Shown: positions 51,152 through 62,000, counted from the stretch's first letter. The stretch: 64,000 bases of DNA from Flammeovirga sp. SJP92 (GCF_001583495.1 NZ_LQAQ01000061.1:310001-374000); one strand, 5' to 3'. Numbers and translations: made by a program. Notes: a model not told the origin generated them from the letters alone.

Positions 51152-52672
51152 ATGAGAAAATTACTTTTCTTCTTAACACTATTCATCTTCGCATTCTCTT
51201 CTAATGCACAAAAGAAAAATAAAAACAAGAAACCCAATATTTTAGTCATTTGGGGTGATGATATTGGTTGGGCCAACATCAGCAAATACAATCATGGTAT
51301 GATGGGGTACAAAACTCCAAACATTGACCGTATTGCTAATGAAGGAGCAATGTTTACGGATTGGTATGCTCAACAATCATGTACTGCAGGAAGAGCCGCT
51401 TTTATATTAGGACAGCATCCTTTTAGAACCGGGTTATTAACCATTGGTATGCCTGGAAGTAAGCAAGGTATCAAAGACAATCAACCTACAATTGCTGAGC
51501 TACTCAGACCTCTTGGGTACACATCTGGGCAGTTTGGAAAAAACCATTTAGGTGATCAAGATGAACACTTACCAACCAACCATGGTTTTGATGAATTTTT
51601 TGGTAACCTCTACCATTTAAATGCAGAAGAGGAGCCTGAGACATATTACTACCCTAAAGATCCTGAATTCCACAAAAAATTTGGTCCACGTGGCGTGATC
51701 CATTCTTATGCTGATGGCCGTGTGCAAGATACAGGACCGTTGACACGTAAAAGAATGGAAACAGTGGATGATGAATTTACTCAAGCTGCATTGGCTTTTA
51801 TTGAAAAAGCACACAATGATGGTAAGCCTTTCTTTGTTTGGCTTAGTGCTACAAGAATGCACGTTTGGACTCACCTGAAAGAAGAAAGCAGAGGTGTTAC
51901 AGGTATTGGACTTTACCCTGATGGTATGGTTGAGCATGATAAAAATATAGGTATTGTATTGGCTAAACTTGAAGAACTTGGTATTATTGATAACACTATG
52001 ATCATGTATTCTACTGATAATGGTGCAGAAAAATTCTCATGGCCTGATGGTGGCTCTACTCCTTTTGCTGGAGAAAAAGGAACAACATGGGAAGGTGGAT
52101 TTAGAGTACCTTGTGCCATTCGCTGGCCTGGTGTGATCCAACCAGGAACGGTAGACAACAACATTTATTCACATGAAGATATGATGCCTACGATTTTGGC
52201 GGCGGCAGGTGTTTCAGATGTAAAAGAAAAATTGTTGACAGGATATAAAGCGGGTGATAAGACTTTCAAAGTACACCTAGATGGTTACAATCAGATGGGA
52301 TTCTGGAAAGGTAATATAAAAGAGGCTCCTCGTAATGAAATCTTTTATTTTGATGCAGCGGGCAACTTAAACGCATTAAGATACAAAGATTGGAAACTTC
52401 ATTTTGCTATTATGGAAGGGGCCATCAATACAGCTTATAGAAAAACGCCTTCATGGCCAATTCTAATCAACTTAAGAGCAGATCCTTATGAAGTTTCATA
52501 CAAGTCGGCATTATACATCCGTTGGTTTGCTGATAATATGTGGACTTTCGTACCGGCACAAGCGTTCACCGCTCAATTCTTAGAAACGTTCAAAGAGTTC
52601 CCTCCTGTACAAGGTTCTTCTTTGGGTATAGATAAAGTGTTGCAGTCATTGCAAACCGCACCTAAAAATTAA
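51152..52672 (+). CDS. Exported arylsulfatase (formylglycine-dependent)
   Basis: A type I sulfatase hydrolysing sulfate esters outside the cytoplasm. The signal peptide ends SSNA-Q (about 1-19). Metal and active-site motifs are IWGDDIGWANI (Asp pair), the maturation motif SCTAGRAAF with Cys77 and Arg81, GKNHLGD and MYSTDNGAEKFSWPDGG. The Cys needs conversion to formylglycine by an FGE-type enzyme, which is not encoded here. CTAGR differs from the common CxPxR but is known in arylsulfatases. At 506 residues it is typical. Next to the polysaccharide-degrading genes it suggests use of sulfated marine glycans, though it could also act on small aryl sulfates. Confidence 0.92.
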   Translation: MRKLLFFLTLFIFAFSSNAQKKNKNKKPNILVIWGDDIGWANISKYNHGMMGYKTPNIDRIANEGAMFTDWYAQQSCTAGRAAFILGQHPFRTGLLTIGMPGSKQGIKDNQPTIAELLRPLGYTSGQFGKNHLGDQDEHLPTNHGFDEFFGNLYHLNAEEEPETYYYPKDPEFHKKFGPRGVIHSYADGRVQDTGPLTRKRMETVDDEFTQAALAFIEKAHNDGKPFFVWLSATRMHVWTHLKEESRGVTGIGLYPDGMVEHDKNIGIVLAKLEELGIIDNTMIMYSTDNGAEKFSWPDGGSTPFAGEKGTTWEGGFRVPCAIRWPGVIQPGTVDNNIYSHEDMMPTILAAAGVSDVKEKLLTGYKAGDKTFKVHLDGYNQMGFWKGNIKEAPRNEIFYFDAAGNLNALRYKDWKLHFAIMEGAINTAYRKTPSWPILINLRADPYEVSYKSALYIRWFADNMWTFVPAQAFTAQFLETFKEFPPVQGSSLGIDKVLQSLQTAPKN

Positions 52673-52690
52673 GACTAAAATAAGTTCAAC

Positions 52691-52724
52691 AAAAAACTCC
52701 GCAATTAAAATTGTGGAGTTTTTT
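52691..52724 (+). terminator. Terminator of the sulfatase gene
   Basis: A 16-bp stem (52691-52706 with 52709-52724) with one G-T pair, ending in T6. The A6 start also gives a T tail on the minus strand, so it may serve the convergent gene. Confidence 0.85.
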
Positions 52725-52785
52725 GTGCTTTATAAAAAGATGTTTCTAACATTGATTAGTAAGTCAATATTTCGACTTTATGTAT

Positions 52786-53016
52786 TTACTCTTCGACGAT
52801 TCTATTTAAAATCTTATTTGCGACAGGTGCAATAACCATTGAAACAGGAAATGCTATACATATTCCTACACCAAATGCTTTGCCCCACCTTATCAAAAAA
52901 CCTTCGTTCCATCCTGTATTCACCCATGTCAATATTAAAGACATGAAGAAACCCATTGCAAAAGCCATTATTGATGCAAAAAGAAACGGTCTCCACTTTT
53001 TATTAATTTTTCCCAT
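52786..53016 (-). CDS. DUF2798-type small membrane protein
   Basis: A 76-residue inner-membrane protein with two hydrophobic helices (WRPFLFASIMAFAMGFFMSLILTW and GVGICIAFPVSMVIAPVAN). The pattern, with NTGWNEGFLIRWGKAF between them, matches the DUF2798 family. The start is set at 53016 (MGKINKKW); a Met five codons earlier is possible. Function unknown. Confidence 0.75.
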   Translation of the reverse strand: MGKINKKWRPFLFASIMAFAMGFFMSLILTWVNTGWNEGFLIRWGKAFGVGICIAFPVSMVIAPVANKILNRIVEE

Positions 53017-53117
53017 CTTGTTATTAATCATTAATGTGATGAAATCTGAATGAAGTCCGTTTATTTCAATTTACTTAAAATTCAAAACTAATGAATGGTT
53101 TTTAAAATTTCCCTTAC

Positions 53118-53993
53118 TTAAGAATGAAATTGACCATTGATCATATAAATCTTTTCTCCATTTTCTTTCTGTAAAATAAGTACATAATAATGTTCTTCTA
53201 CAGGCACTCCCTTTTCTTTGATAATATCAAATGACAATAACTGTAACTCTAATTTAATCATCTCACAACAATCAGTATTCACAGGCTCTTCTTCTTTAGA
53301 ATTACTTCTTTGTGATACATCACTGATCTTTCCATTGGTTCCTACTAGGATATCAAAATGCCCTGTACAATCAAATTCCCCCTTTTGATCCAGTTTCTTA
53401 ATCACATCCAATACAGCATCTGTAATCTTCTTTTTATCATTATAACGGCGTGAGATACCATTGGGAACTTCTTCATAATTATTGATCATTTTAATATCAT
53501 ACAGCACACCTTTTTCAGCACTCATTCTTAATTCTGCTTCAAAAGTTTTAGGCACTGCACCTCTTCTTCTCAGCACATCTCCTTTAGGAATTACTACATT
53601 ACCTGTGAACCAATCAATAAAAACTCTATCATTGATCACTTTATCGTTAAAAATAGCCTTCATCTTAGAAAGAGATTCGGACTTATTGATTGTTTTCTCA
53701 CGTGTGAGCTCAAATGGTTTTAAAATATCGGTTAGAAAAAGACTATCATTTTCAATCAAATAAATAGCTTGATATCCTCTCCAACAGTTGAATCCTGCCC
53801 CTTCTCTAAAACTCAAACCAAATAATTTCCCATCATCTGATGTTTCTTCCTGAAGGTATTTTTCCAATAAAAAACTAAATGTTGCGGAGGTGTCACCGTT
53901 GTAAATAATTAGATCTCCTATTTGATGGCTTGCTTGTAATACATTGATATTGGTGAGTATAAAAAATAGAGTACCTAGAAGTTTAATTTTCAT
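53118..53993 (-). CDS. Exported protein of unknown function
   Basis: A 291-residue exported protein (signal peptide about 1-21, VLQAS). The body is mixed alpha/beta with Lys/Glu-rich loops and a Cys pair in the C-terminal part (DCTGHFDIL, NTDCCEMIKL). I do not recognise a domain, though the C-terminal repeat of strands and helices (FDILVGTNGKISDVSQRS) is reminiscent of TonB-C-like folds; this is weak. It is monocistronic and diverges from the MsrBA gene. Confidence 0.65.
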   Translation of the reverse strand: MKIKLLGTLFFILTNINVLQASHQIGDLIIYNGDTSATFSFLLEKYLQEETSDDGKLFGLSFREGAGFNCWRGYQAIYLIENDSLFLTDILKPFELTREKTINKSESLSKMKAIFNDKVINDRVFIDWFTGNVVIPKGDVLRRRGAVPKTFEAELRMSAEKGVLYDIKMINNYEEVPNGISRRYNDKKKITDAVLDVIKKLDQKGEFDCTGHFDILVGTNGKISDVSQRSNSKEEEPVNTDCCEMIKLELQLLSFDIIKEKGVPVEEHYYVLILQKENGEKIYMINGQFHS

Positions 53994-54172
53994 CGTTGCT
54001 TCGTTTTAGTCTGTTTAATTCTCAAAAAAGTCATTTAATATTAAGGAAATTTGCTCGTAAAAAGTGTTAAATAAACCACAATTCAAAACAAATGTGAACT
54101 CTACCACATTTCTTGTGTAGATACTTCCGTAAAATTGTATTCATAGAATAATACAAACCTAAATTAAACATT

Positions 54173-55108
54173 ATGAAAAGGATACTCGGATTACTTACAT
54201 TATTATTAGCATTCAATAGCATTACATTAAGTCAAGATATGGATAAGAAAACAAAGTTTAACCCTCTTACAGATTTTGAAAAATATATTATTGTACATAA
54301 AGGAACTGAACGTCCGGGTACAGGTATTTATAATGCACATTTTGAAGATGGAACCTATACTTGTAAAAGATGTAATACGCCACTTTATAAATCAGACGAT
54401 AAATTTGACTCTCATTGTGGATGGCCAAGTTTTGATGATGAAATTGAAGGTGCCGTTAAAAGAGAAACGGATGCTGACGGTAGAAGAACTGAAATTTTAT
54501 GTGCCAATTGTGACGCACACTTAGGACATGTTTTTATAGGAGAAGGGCTGACTGCAAAAAACACAAGGCACTGTGTAAACTCTGCCTCTTTGAGTTTCAC
54601 TCCTGCTGAAGAAGAAAAAACAGCAGAAACTAATGTTGCCATTTTTGCCGGTGGTTGTTTCTGGGGGGTAGAATATTACTTTGCAAAGTTACCAGGTGTA
54701 ATCAGTACACAAGTTGGTTATACTGGAGGAGAAAAGAATAATCCTTCTTATAAGGAAGTTTGCTATACAGACACAGGTCATGCTGAAGCTTTAGAAATCA
54801 AGTATGATCCCAATAAAGTCACTTATGAAGAATTAGCACGACTATTCTTTGAAATTCATGATCCTACTCAGGTCAACAGACAAGGGCCAGATGTAGGGAA
54901 GCAATATAGATCTGAGGTTTTCTATACTTCTAATTATCAAAAAGAAATTGCAGAAAAATTAATCAAGGAATTAGAAGATAAGGGGTACGATGTTGCTACT
55001 CAAGTAACAAAAGCATCCACATTCTGGGACGCTGAGGAATACCATCAGATGTATTACTTCAAAAAGAAATCAAAACCTTATTGTCATATCAAAACAGAGA
55101 GATTCTAA
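54173..55108 (+). CDS. Exported fused methionine sulfoxide reductase MsrB-MsrA
   Basis: A 311-residue bifunctional enzyme repairing both R- and S-methionine sulfoxides, probably in the periplasm (signal peptide about 1-20, SITLSQ). The MsrB domain (about 25-143) has two zinc-site CxxC pairs (CKRC, CANC), HCGWPSF and the catalytic RHCVNS (Cys134). The MsrA domain (about 155-311) has the GGCFWG motif (Cys162), GYTGG and HDPTQVNRQGPDVG. The domain order B then A is the reverse of the more common MsrA-MsrB fusion. MsrA resolving Cys may be the C-terminal SKPYCHI. The gene is monocistronic with its own terminator. Electron donor is unknown; the secreted thioredoxin at 23723 could serve, which is only inference. 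Confidence 0.95.
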   Translation: MKRILGLLTLLLAFNSITLSQDMDKKTKFNPLTDFEKYIIVHKGTERPGTGIYNAHFEDGTYTCKRCNTPLYKSDDKFDSHCGWPSFDDEIEGAVKRETDADGRRTEILCANCDAHLGHVFIGEGLTAKNTRHCVNSASLSFTPAEEEKTAETNVAIFAGGCFWGVEYYFAKLPGVISTQVGYTGGEKNNPSYKEVCYTDTGHAEALEIKYDPNKVTYEELARLFFEIHDPTQVNRQGPDVGKQYRSEVFYTSNYQKEIAEKLIKELEDKGYDVATQVTKASTFWDAEEYHQMYYFKKKSKPYCHIKTERF

Positions 55109-55126
55109 TAACTCTCAAACTAACAT

Positions 55127-55153
55127 GCCCATGGAACTTTTAATTCCATGGGC
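55127..55153 (+). terminator. Terminator of the MsrBA gene
   Basis: A 10-bp perfect stem (55127-55136 with 55144-55153) followed by T6. Confidence 0.88.
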
Positions 55154-55198
55154 TTTTTTATATCTTCAATCTGGAACTTGTAACTAAATAAATTTCTA

Positions 55199-55774
55199 GT
55201 GGGTATAAAACATTTGATTGTTAATTGCGGCAGCATAAAAACAAAACATTTTGGTGAGATCTTAGAAAAGGAAAATCTTAACTACTCTATCATAACTATT
55301 GACGATCTTACGGATGAACATTTGAAAAGTGCTGATAAGATTATCATCAGTGGTGCTCCTATTTTATTGACAGAAGTGGATCCAAAACCGTATTTGAAGA
55401 AATTTGAAATCTTAAAAACACTAACAACTCCCACTTTAGGAGTTTGTTTTGGACATCAAATTCTAGGAATGCTTGAAGGAGGAAATATCAAAAGAACAAA
55501 AGAAGCTAGAAGCTCAGAAATCATAAATCAAAATATTCCTTCTCCCTTATTTGATGCAATTCCACAACATAGCTCTTTTGAAGAAGACCATTGTGAAAGT
55601 GTAACCTTAAGTGAAAACTTCGATTTATTGGCAAATTCTGATTCTTGTGAGAACGAAGCCATGAAACATAAAAGTTTGAATTGGTGGGGAGTACAATTCC
55701 ATCCTGAAGTCTCTCAGGAATATGGTCCTGCATTAATCAAAAATTGGTTAAATCTTTGCTCAGCAAAAGGGTAA
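55199..55774 (+). CDS. Class I glutamine amidotransferase domain protein
   Basis: A 191-residue cytoplasmic protein of the triad glutamine amidotransferase family. The nucleophile is Cys83 in TLGVCFGHQILG, and the His-Glu pair is in WWGVQFHPEVSQ. It resembles the free-standing glutaminase subunit of GMP synthase (GuaA-a type), but no synthetase half is adjacent, so the acceptor reaction is unknown. The only start in frame is GTG at 55199. It precedes the TPR-PP2C gene by 40 bp and may be in the same transcript. Confidence 0.85.
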   Translation: MGIKHLIVNCGSIKTKHFGEILEKENLNYSIITIDDLTDEHLKSADKIIISGAPILLTEVDPKPYLKKFEILKTLTTPTLGVCFGHQILGMLEGGNIKRTKEARSSEIINQNIPSPLFDAIPQHSSFEEDHCESVTLSENFDLLANSDSCENEAMKHKSLNWWGVQFHPEVSQEYGPALIKNWLNLCSAKG

Positions 55775-55814
55775 ACCTTCAGAATTAAATATTAAACCGT
55801 TATAATAAAACACA

Positions 55815-58070
55815 GTGCAAACTATTTACAAATTAGTCTTGCTTGGGCTCAGCTTGGTTTTATGCCACAACCTGATGGCATCAAATAACAGTACACAACA
55901 GTTCAGTATAGAACAAGGAATGAAATTGGAAGATAGTGCCAACAAAGTGGAAGTACTATCAGCAATGGCTTTATTAGAAGTCGAAAAAAATCCATCTTCA
56001 CAAAAAGAACCTTTCAGGTTGATCAATGAGGCTATTCGCACCGCGAAAAAAATCTCGAATAATGAATATCTGGCAATGGCTTACAACACCAAAGCCATTA
56101 TTTTCAGGGAATTTTCTACTTTCTCTCAGGCGGTTGATTTTCATAAAAGAGCATTGAAGTTGGCAGAGAAACTTCCTCAGCAATCCGAGAAGATCAATTT
56201 CCTACTGGATCTGGGTGCCACCTATAGAGTGAGTCTTGATTTTGAAAATGCAAAATCATCTTTTGAAGAAGCACAATTATTAGCTCATGAGCTTCAATTA
56301 CCCTCTTTTGAGATTATTGCCTGTCTGAACATCGGTTTTCTATACACTTCTCTTGAAATACAAGAAGAGTCATTAGTTTATTTTGAACAAGCAGAACAGA
56401 TTGCCACTGAACATAAAATTAAAGATGCCTATATTCTCTCTATTATCGGTAAAGGAATTGATTATTCATTGGGAAGCAATCCCACTTTATCAAAAGCCAA
56501 AAAATACTTTGTGCAAGCAGTCACTAGCAGTAAGAAAAATGGAAATAAGTACTTCGAAGGTATTTCTAGAATATTTTTAGGAAGAGTTTATCTAAGAATG
56601 AATAAAATCAGTGATGCTTACCGTCAACTAAGCTCTTCTGTAAAGCTTTTAGAAAAGTATAAATACAAGCCTGTTTTGAAGCAGGAATACAAAAGTCTTG
56701 ATGATGTGATGAAGTTTAGAAATTACTATTCTCAAGCATTGTCTTACCTCAACAGTGTGAAATACTACAGAGGAGAAATTTCCCAAAGTCAATATAACGC
56801 CGCTGTAAAAGAGGAGTTGGAGCTGTTTGGCAACCCTGATCAAGATGAATTAGAACAACTCAGAGATGCATTATCAGAGTTGAAAAACCACTACTCTTTC
56901 TTGGACAGTATCAATCAATTGGATGAAGAAGAGGCTGTTTATTTATTAAAAAATTACCTTGATCAACAAAAAAAGAAGGTCAACACTTTGGAGTCGGACC
57001 GTTCTTATTTGAAAAATCTACTGATTGAAACTGAAAAAGCGGCAAAACAGAAAATTCAAATCCTCGAGCAGAAAAACCAGCTTCAGCAAGCATTAATTGA
57101 TAAACAATACTGGGCAGCCGCCTCTTTGTTACTATTGATTGTTTCTTTGGTAGTAGTAGGTGGATTACAGTATAAAAATGCTACACAGCGAAAAAGGACT
57201 AACCTTGAACTTGAGGCTAGAAATGAAAGAATATCAGAACAGAATATTGAAATAAGATCTACAGCCAATCAACTGGAGGAAGCCCTTACTTCATTACAAA
57301 CGCAAAGTAAAAAGACTGAAGAAAGTATTCATGCCGGCTGGCGTATTCAAAATGCTATGCTTCCTACTGAAAAGCTATTCTCAGACTTTTTCTCTGCACA
57401 TTTTGTAATGTACCAACCAAGAGACATTGTTTCTGGGGATTTTTATTGGGTGGGCCAAAAAGATCAATGCACTATTATTGCCGCGCTTGATTGCACTGGG
57501 CACGGTATTCCGGGTGCCTTCATGTCTATGATGGGCAATGCTTTAATGAATCAGGTAGTCAATATTGAAGGACTTACTTCCCCTTCTGAAATATTGGCTA
57601 AGATTGATAAGTACATTTCACAAACTCTGCATCAAGAAGAGAATGTATGGTCTCGTGAAGGGATGGACGTGGCCATCTGCTCTATTGCTCATGATAAAAA
57701 ATCATTGCAATATGCTGGTGCTAAAAACCCTTTATTGGTAGTCAAAGAAAATGGAGAACACCAATTCTATAAAGGAACCAATAGACATGTTGGAGGTAAT
57801 AGAATGAAAAACAAACAGAAAACCTATAAAGAACACAACATTACTATTGAGGCAACTGATACGTTCTATATTTATTCTGATGGAATTCAAGATCAATTTG
57901 GAGGTAAGGAAAATAAGAAATATATGAGAAAACAACTCATTGAAGATCTTTGTAACTGGAGTAATCTTCCATTAGAACAACAAAAAGAAAATATGGTTCA
58001 TAAGTTTGACAAATGGAAAAATGGAAGTAAACAAATTGATGATATCCTTTTAATCGGCTTTAAATGTTAG
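55815..58070 (+). CDS. TPR-coiled coil-SpoIIE/PP2C phosphatase
   Basis: A 751-residue signalling phosphatase. A GTG start and signal peptide (about 1-22) lead to a periplasmic TPR region (about 50-330, e.g. NEYLAMAYNTKAIIF, KINFLLDLGATYRV), then a Gln/Glu coiled coil (about 370-430). A transmembrane helix follows (about 433-455, WAAASLLLLIVSLVVVGGLQY), and a second coiled coil leads to the cytosolic PP2C domain (about 510-751). The catalytic motifs are canonical: SGDFYWV, LDCTGHGIPGAFMSM, GMDVAI, YIYSDGIQDQ and DDILLIGF. The TPR part probably senses an envelope signal. It is transcribed with the amidotransferase, and tandem terminators follow. Confidence 0.9.
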   Translation: MQTIYKLVLLGLSLVLCHNLMASNNSTQQFSIEQGMKLEDSANKVEVLSAMALLEVEKNPSSQKEPFRLINEAIRTAKKISNNEYLAMAYNTKAIIFREFSTFSQAVDFHKRALKLAEKLPQQSEKINFLLDLGATYRVSLDFENAKSSFEEAQLLAHELQLPSFEIIACLNIGFLYTSLEIQEESLVYFEQAEQIATEHKIKDAYILSIIGKGIDYSLGSNPTLSKAKKYFVQAVTSSKKNGNKYFEGISRIFLGRVYLRMNKISDAYRQLSSSVKLLEKYKYKPVLKQEYKSLDDVMKFRNYYSQALSYLNSVKYYRGEISQSQYNAAVKEELELFGNPDQDELEQLRDALSELKNHYSFLDSINQLDEEEAVYLLKNYLDQQKKKVNTLESDRSYLKNLLIETEKAAKQKIQILEQKNQLQQALIDKQYWAAASLLLLIVSLVVVGGLQYKNATQRKRTNLELEARNERISEQNIEIRSTANQLEEALTSLQTQSKKTEESIHAGWRIQNAMLPTEKLFSDFFSAHFVMYQPRDIVSGDFYWVGQKDQCTIIAALDCTGHGIPGAFMSMMGNALMNQVVNIEGLTSPSEILAKIDKYISQTLHQEENVWSREGMDVAICSIAHDKKSLQYAGAKNPLLVVKENGEHQFYKGTNRHVGGNRMKNKQKTYKEHNITIEATDTFYIYSDGIQDQFGGKENKKYMRKQLIEDLCNWSNLPLEQQKENMVHKFDKWKNGSKQIDDILLIGFKC

Positions 58071-58102
58071 CATTAAATCAATATTATATTTGGATTATAA
58101 GA

Positions 58103-58139
58103 CGATTAACATAATAATATTTCAGTAATCGATTTTTTT
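58103..58139 (+). terminator. First terminator after the TPR-PP2C gene
   Basis: A 6-bp stem (58103-58108 with 58126-58131) followed by a T7 run. An isolated TATATTTG box (58085-58092) lies just before it. Confidence 0.6.
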
Positions 58140-58204
58140 ATTATTCCTTGCAAATAGCCAATTAAAGCAAGAGGATATTTTTACTTTCGATTCATATAAA
58201 TTTC

Positions 58205-58237
58205 AGAGGCAATTCAAATGAAAATTGATTTGCCTCT
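58205..58237 (+). terminator. Second terminator after the TPR-PP2C gene
   Basis: An 8-bp perfect stem (58205-58212 with 58230-58237) followed by T7. It also separates this strand from the convergent hemolysin III gene. Confidence 0.85.
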
Positions 58238-58252
58238 TTTTTTATTTCTTCG

Positions 58253-58870
58253 TTAAGTATATAAATAAATAGACAAGTACATTAAAATACTTCCGGCCAA
58301 TACAAACACATGCCATATTGCGTGATTGTACTTCAACTTCTCCCACACATAAAAAATTACTCCCAAGGTATAAGCAACACCTCCCCCTATTAAAAGCCAG
58401 AACCCAGCTCCTAGTTCATGATATAAAGCTCCTAATTTAAATACGGCTAGCCACCCCATTCCCATATATAAGGAAACTGAAATCCACTCGTATTTTATCT
58501 TGAAAAATAACTTATATATCATCCCTAAAAAGGCAATACTCCAAATGATAATGGCAATTGTGATTCCTCCATTATTTTCTAATGAAAGCAAAGCAAAAGG
58601 TGTGTAAGTGCCCGCAATCAGCAGATAAATACCACTATGATCCAATTTTCTTAAAAACTGCTTTAGTTTCTCAAAGGCAACCAAATGATATAAGGTGGAA
58701 GACAAATAAAGAATAATCATACTTGCTCCAAAGACACTGTATACCACATAGTCAAAAGTTGTGTTCGCTTTCAAAAGCAACAACAACAGTCCTACAACAC
58801 TCAATAATACACCAACAGCGTGTGTAATTGTATTCCAGATTTCTTCTCTGTCACGGGTTAATAGATACAT
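58253..58870 (-). CDS. Hemolysin III family membrane protein
   Basis: A 205-residue, seven-helix inner-membrane protein of the HlyIII/PAQR family (TrhA in E. coli). The motifs are EEIWNTITHAVGVLLS at the N-terminus, SSTLYHL, LRKLDHSGIYLLIAGTYTPF (conserved Asp-His) and YNHAIWHVFVLAGS (conserved His). The start is at 58870 (MYLLTRDR). The longer frame to 58921 adds 17 residues not expected for the family. PAQR proteins influence membrane energy or lipid state; they are not proven haemolysins. Confidence 0.9.
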   Translation of the reverse strand: MYLLTRDREEIWNTITHAVGVLLSVVGLLLLLLKANTTFDYVVYSVFGASMIILYLSSTLYHLVAFEKLKQFLRKLDHSGIYLLIAGTYTPFALLSLENNGGITIAIIIWSIAFLGMIYKLFFKIKYEWISVSLYMGMGWLAVFKLGALYHELGAGFWLLIGGGVAYTLGVIFYVWEKLKYNHAIWHVFVLAGSILMYLSIYLYT

Positions 58871-58951
58871 GGCTTTACAATTTGAATGAATATTCACTTT
58901 TATATTATAAAGACAACTCAAATTTTAAAGTTGTGACAATAGAAAAGTTAA

Positions 58952-58988
58952 AAACCTGAACTCGATCAAAAAAAACGAATTCAGGTTT
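58952..58988 (-). terminator. Terminator of the TPR-CHAT gene
   Basis: A 9-bp stem (58952-58960 with 58980-58988) with a T-rich tail on the minus strand, 24 bp beyond the stop. Confidence 0.7.
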
Positions 58989-59011
58989 TAAAAAAGAGAG
59001 TTAATCAATTT

Positions 59012-62000
59012 CTAATGCACCATTACAAAAGCACCCCAGAAGTAAGGATCTTTATATTCTTTCATTAGTTTCAATTGTGCATTTCTAAATGCCCGATCAA
59101 TATCCTTAGTTTGAAACCATTGTTCATAAAACTCATTCATCAGTTTTTGAGTGGCAACATCATCAACACTCCACAAACTCATCACAATTGACTCTACCCC
59201 CGCAATACTAAATGCATACTGAAGGCCTGAGATTCCATCTCCATCTGATATATTTGAAACTCCAGACTGACAAGCGGACAGTATCAATAAAGAAGTGTTT
59301 TTCAAATTCAAACCTTTTACTTCATAGGCCGTCAATATTCCATCATTTCCGCTTTGATAAATTTCTTTTACTGACTTGTCTTTATTGGTTGATATTTCTG
59401 TAAAAAATAGTCCCGATTTCAATAAAGGGTTATGAAGAATTGGATTGATTAGTTCATCAATATAAATACCATGCGTGGCAATATGCATGATAGTAGGAGA
59501 CGAAGGTAAATTCTTGATATTACCTTCTGTGGCTTTATCTTGATAGTAAGTACTTACATTCCATCCTCTGCTTGTAAATAATGCTTGTGTATTTTCTAGT
59601 TCTGTTTCCGTTCCTGGAAGGTTTTCTAAGTAGAAAGTATATTTTTCCTGTTCTGTTCCTGTTGCTTCAGAAACTTCCCTCACACCAAAGTCATCCACAT
59701 TTTCTCCAAAAGATGGATTACCAAATAGACAAATATCATTATTTTTGAATTTACTTAACTGATCTTTTGTATCAATATCAGAAGTAGAAATCACCAAATG
59801 TATATCTTCCTCTTCTATAAGATACTTTTCAGTATTATCATTAAATAAAACATTCAAATTAATTACATTGTAAATTCCATCTTTACTCAAATAGATTCTA
59901 TCAAACTTTCCTTCCAGCTCTTTAAGGCCATCTTTTATAGGTTGCCAATAGTATTTATAAGAGGAAACTTTCTTTGAAGTATTTTTTGGGTGAACTATAT
60001 ATCTCCTTTTGGGTTTTGTTTCTTTAGTATAGATCCTGAACAAATCATTTTCCAGCAATTTTGCATTGCCAATTGGGATAAACTTAGGTGCTTTGCATTC
60101 TTTAGAAATAGCAATTGCTACATAAAAATTTGTGGCAGGATCTATATTATTCAGCTTAATGATCTCCACTGCCACTTCTTTTTCTTTTAAATTTCGTTGT
60201 ATATCTTTCCATGATAGATATTCATTTACTTTTAATGAATCATGATCAGATTTGGCAACAAAACTCAGTGACTTTTCTAAATTATTGATTCGATCAGTCA
60301 TCATATAGGTATCAATGGACAAATCATTTCTTTCTTTGATAGAAAAGAAATTGGCTGTGGCTAGCTGAGATTTCTGACGGTCAAGGTTACTTACATAATT
60401 AGTAAAATTCATCTTTTTTCTATAATCACCGAGATGCTCAATTGTCTTTTTCCGTATAATCGCTTCCTCTAGAAAGTATTTTCTATAATTGACTTGAAGG
60501 TCATAACACTTTTCTACCATTAAAGGTGATTGATATCCCTCAGTCATGGACATCAAACTAAAAAAATACTTGAATATGCTTGAGGTATGGTGAATGTAAT
60601 TGATCTTCTCATCCTCACTGGTAAAATTGAGTTGGGTATTATATTGATTCAAACGCATATCTACACCTCTAATGATCAATTCTTTTGCCTCTCCCCAGTT
60701 CCCTTGCAATGCTTTTACATAAGCAATCCGACCTAGAAAATCAGGAAAATAAACTGATTCATCAGAGAACTTTCCTTTGAGAACTCTATACTCATCCAAC
60801 GCTTTACTGAGTTCACCTTTTTCAATATAAATATTGCCCTTTTGATCAATAATCTGAATACGCTGGAACTGCATCTCTGCCACACCATGCTTATCTGCTA
60901 TTTCAATAGCCTTATTAAAAAATGAAATTGCAGAATCTAATTGCCTTTTATTGATCGCCAAATTTCCTTTTAATGTATTGGTCTTAATGAACAATGGGTG
61001 ACTGGGATTTACAAATCGAGTAAGTGTATCCTCAATATTTGTGATCTGTTCCATTGTATAAGCATTATCAATCAGCTTTTCATATAGTTGTGCAGTAAGC
61101 AAAGTCAACCTGAGATCAAGAAAAATAGCACTGTTATCCATCCCCCTTTTCTTAAGGAAATTGACTTCACTTTCACATAAACCAATAGCATTTTGAAGTC
61201 GGCCCATGGTGATAAAAAGTTCGGTCAGCGTCACTATCGCTTTACTGTAATGCTTCGAAAAAAAGACTTTTTCTTGTCTTACCAGTGACACCAGTTCCAT
61301 CAATTTCAATTCCGCATTGATGAAATCTCCAGTGGTAAAATATATATCACCTTGCACTTTTAAATAGAAAAAGTACAGTTCTCTTTTAGTAGTTTGAGAA
61401 ATATTCACCTCCTCCAAATAGTCTTTGGCTGTTTCAGCATCCCCTTTTTGTATATAGATGTCCGCTATATTCAGCAATACTCTTGCATTAAAATTGACAT
61501 GCTCTTTTATTTTCCCAAGCTGTTTTTTAGTCGATTTGAAGTAATCTAGAGCCTTATCGAGGTAGCCTATTTCTGATAGTGTTTCTCCAATTTCCAAGGA
61601 TGCCATCAACGTAGCAATGTGCTCCTCACCATATAATTCCTTTCGATGATTGAATAATTCCTCATGAAAAGAATAAGACATTTTATATTCATTTGTATAG
61701 AAATAATGCAATGCTAAAGTTTCAAGCAACATAGAGTACACCGGGCTCTTCTCTAGCTCTTTTTTGACCAAATTCCTTTGTGCCTCTTTCAATAGAGAAT
61801 AGGCTTTCTCAGGTTTATACCATTTAATGTAAAGATGAGCAAACTGTATATCCAACCATTCTGTAGTAATTGCACTGATTGATTTACTTTTTTGAATCTC
61901 TACTCTATTATCTTCTAAAAATTGAAATGACTTTATAAAAAAGTCTTCACTTTTCTGAAATTCTCCCAAGTGAAGATTGAGTATTGCCCTATTGATGTTG

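Noticed and set aside
58085-58092. TATATTTG box after the TPR-PP2C gene as a promoter
   Set aside because: It matches the -7 consensus, but a terminator-like hairpin begins 11 bp later and no product can be named, so it is probably chance in AT-rich DNA.
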